A DNA stretch of 6,450 nt from Candidatus Binatia bacterium (GTDB taxonomy: Bacteria; Desulfobacterota_B; Binatia; UBA9968), in contig JAICHC010000172.1 in assembly GCA_025922795.1 (NCBI GenBank), positions 1 through 6,450 of the forward strand. The letters run 5' to 3'. The notes beneath the pieces are model-generated. The model saw only the letters and a program-made list of their open reading frames with translations. It searched no databases and was not told the origin of the DNA. This document shows, one piece after another, positions 4,835 through 6,450 of this stretch. Numbering within the stretch: the stretch's first letter is position 1; each line of letters begins with the position of its first letter. The translations under genes and the position numbers were made by a program.

Positions 4835-6103
4835 GTGAGATTTTCACCTCTACACATTCCGCTGTATTGGCTGGCTCTATTGCTCTTCATGAGCTGCGCC
4901 AAAGTGCGGGCGATCAACGAGGTGCCCGACATCGAGCTCGGCGATGCTGCCTTTTTTCCCACCCTTGAAGCTCTCACCGACGCGCCCATCGCCGGCGGCA
5001 ATAAGATCGACATTCTGCCAAATGGCGATACGGTTTTCCCGGCAATGCTCGGTGAAATAAGGAAAGCCAAATCCACCATCACCTTCGCCCAATATTTGTT
5101 CAAGGGCGGCTCCTTGGCCAACCGATTTACCGAGAGCTTTGCCGAACGCTGCCGGGCGGGAGTAAAAACCTACCTCCTGCTGGACAGCCACGGCACCAGC
5201 GAGGTCCCTGAAAACATACCGCAGACATTGAGCCAGGCCGGCTGCCAACTGGAATTTTTCCGCCGCATCAAAGCGCCTCAAGTTATTCTTCCTTGGAAAA
5301 TGTTGCAATATAACTATCGCAATCATCGCCGCATTATGGTGATCGATGGTCGAATCGGATTCACCGGCGGATATGGAATCAGTGACGCCTGGCTGGGAGA
5401 CGGCCGGACGGAGGATCGCTGGCGGGACACCAACGTTCGGATCGAAGGTCCGGCGGTCAAATACCTGCAAGCCGCATTCGCGGAAAGCTGGCTTGAAACG
5501 ACCGGCGTGCTGCTCGGCGGCGACGGATTTTTCCCGCGTCTGGAGCCGCAGGGCAAGACACCGGCGCAATTTGTGAAAAGTTCCCCGGTGGGAGGCAGTT
5601 TTCAAAATTACTTGCTCTACCTGCTGTCGATCCACTCAGCAAAAAAAACGATTTTCATCACCAATTCATATTTTATTCCGGACGATCGGATGATCGATTC
5701 TCTTCTCGATGCGGCGCAGCGCGGCGTAAAGGTGGTTGTGCTCGTGCCGGGAAAGATCGATCACAAGATCACCTACCGCGCCAGCCGCAGACACTACGGC
5801 CGCATGCTGCTCGGCGGCATCGCGATCTACGAGTACATGCCCGCTCTCTTGCACTCCAAGACCATGGTCGTCGACGGCGTGTGGGCCACCGTCGGAAGCA
5901 CCAATTTCGACAATCGCTCGTTTGCATTGAACGAGGAGTTGAATCTGACTCTCTATGACCCAAGTTTGGCTCGGCAGCTCGAGAAAATTTTTGCCGAGGA
6001 CCTGAAGCACGCACGAAAAATCACCTACGAAGAATGGCAATCGCGCCCCATCAAAGAAAAATTCCTTGAGCTCTTCACCTTTCCTGTAGAAGAACAGCTC
6101 TAA
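4835..6103 (+). CDS. Phospholipase D / cardiolipin synthase-like protein with two HKD domains
   Basis: This 422-residue protein starts with GTG at 4835; no better start or RBS is visible. The N-terminus has a hydrophobic stretch (8-19) leading to FMSC, with C21 as a weak lipobox cysteine, so it is either a lipoprotein or a secreted or anchored protein. The first PLD motif is H164-R-R166-I-M-V-I-D171 followed by GRIGFTGG; the usual lysine of HxKx4D is arginine. The second is H340-S-K342-T-M-V-V-D347 followed by GSTNFDNRS (354-362) and NEE (366-368), fully canonical. Family members join or cleave phosphodiester head groups through a phosphohistidine intermediate, and bacterial cardiolipin synthases have this two-domain build and similar length. 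A cardiolipin-synthase or related transphosphatidylation role is plausible; a nuclease or plain phospholipase cannot be excluded. It is probably cotranscribed with the VTT gene before it. It ends 15 bases from the convergent gene at 6119, with no hairpin terminator seen between them. Confidence 0.92.
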   Translation: MRFSPLHIPLYWLALLLFMSCAKVRAINEVPDIELGDAAFFPTLEALTDAPIAGGNKIDILPNGDTVFPAMLGEIRKAKSTITFAQYLFKGGSLANRFTESFAERCRAGVKTYLLLDSHGTSEVPENIPQTLSQAGCQLEFFRRIKAPQVILPWKMLQYNYRNHRRIMVIDGRIGFTGGYGISDAWLGDGRTEDRWRDTNVRIEGPAVKYLQAAFAESWLETTGVLLGGDGFFPRLEPQGKTPAQFVKSSPVGGSFQNYLLYLLSIHSAKKTIFITNSYFIPDDRMIDSLLDAAQRGVKVVVLVPGKIDHKITYRASRRHYGRMLLGGIAIYEYMPALLHSKTMVVDGVWATVGSTNFDNRSFALNEELNLTLYDPSLARQLEKIFAEDLKHARKITYEEWQSRPIKEKFLELFTFPVEEQL

Positions 6104-6118
6104 ATCAGGGGCTTTGCG

Positions 6119-6450
6119 TTATGCGCGGTGCCGGCGGAAGAATTGCCTGAACAGCCGAGGAACGATCACTGCAGCCAGAACGATCGCAGCGACGGCCAGC
6201 GCGTAACTGATCAGTCCGGGTTTGCGAATCGCGTATTCGAGCTGGGCGCCAAACAAGGTCAAGGTCAGCACACCCGGAAGTCTGCCGACGATACTCGCTA
6301 GCAAAAAGTCCGCGAGTCGAATGCCGGAAGCGCCGACGAACATGTTCACTAGGCTAAAAGGGGCGAGAGGAAGAACGCGCATCGCAAGCACCGTCAGAAA
6401 CCCATGGTGTTGCACTTGATCAATCAAACGAGCGACTCGCCGGCCAGCGA
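6119..6450 (-). CDS. VTT-domain (TVP38/TMEM64) protein, C-terminal part, 5'-truncated by window edge
   Basis: The reverse frame stays open to the right edge. Before a TTG at 6427 it reads AGRRVAR, joining smoothly into LIDQVQHHGF, so the gene starts outside the window and the visible part is about 110 residues. It carries the VTT signature MRVLPLAPFSLVNMFVGAS, then ADFLLASIVGRLPGVL, then LFGAQLEYAIRKPG and a last hydrophobic segment (LISYALAVAAIVLAAVIV) with a basic tail FRQFFRRHRA. In the 56-residue core from this signature to the PG, I count about 24 identities with the VTT protein at 4096-4806, so the two are clear paralogs. It may be a stand-alone protein, or the C-terminal domain of a larger one: some bacterial proteins fuse PLD domains to a VTT domain. 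The missing 5' part would decide this. Confidence 0.87.
   Translation of the reverse strand, partial: AGRRVARLIDQVQHHGFLTVLAMRVLPLAPFSLVNMFVGASGIRLADFLLASIVGRLPGVLTLTLFGAQLEYAIRKPGLISYALAVAAIVLAAVIVPRLFRQFFRRHRA

Noticed and set aside
5643..5648. Run of eight A residues (5641-5648) in the PLD gene as a programmed frameshift site
   Set aside because: The zero frame continues into the well-conserved second HKD domain, so no frameshift is needed; there is no alternative-frame product to support one.

Overview
The window shows Gram-negative-type bacterial DNA of moderately high GC. Exported proteins carry Sec-type signal sequences, genes are tightly packed, and starts include ATG, GTG and TTG. 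I cannot name the organism. The tandem exported M16 peptidases and the CaiB/BaiF transferase suggest a proteobacterial or acidobacterial type of genome, but that is only an impression. There is no sign of phage, transposon, CRISPR array, tRNA or rRNA.

Layout. (1) 1-692, minus: the N-terminal 230 residues of a family III (CaiB/BaiF) CoA-transferase that runs off the left edge. It has a clear sigma70-type promoter and a good ribosome-binding site. (2) 831-3784, minus: a two-gene unit for exported M16 (insulinase-like) proteins. The upstream gene carries the zinc motif HLFEH and the downstream gene carries the R/Y substrate-binding motif without a zinc site, as in known heterodimeric M16B pairs. 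They join by an ATGA overlap. The upstream, catalytic gene is broken by one in-frame TAA (2984-2986) at the boundary between its two domains; the reading frame is otherwise intact on both sides. (3) 3785-4095: a 311-base divergent intergenic region with a plus-strand rho-independent terminator, preceded by GC-rich segments that can form alternative hairpins, and a separate promoter-like element right before the next gene. (4) 4096-6103, plus: a probable two-gene operon for a VTT/DedA-like (TVP38/TMEM64) membrane protein and a secreted or membrane-anchored phospholipase D/cardiolipin-synthase-like protein. (5) 6119-6450, minus: the C-terminal part of a second VTT-domain protein, convergent with the PLD gene and cut by the right edge.

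How they fit together. The right half looks like a membrane-phospholipid module: two related VTT proteins (a family linked to lipid scrambling or flipping) flank a PLD-type enzyme. The left half is an envelope-protease pair of unknown substrate next to an unrelated CoA-transferase. I do not see a clearly new system. The points most worth checking are the in-frame stop in the protease and the attenuator-like leader before the VTT gene.
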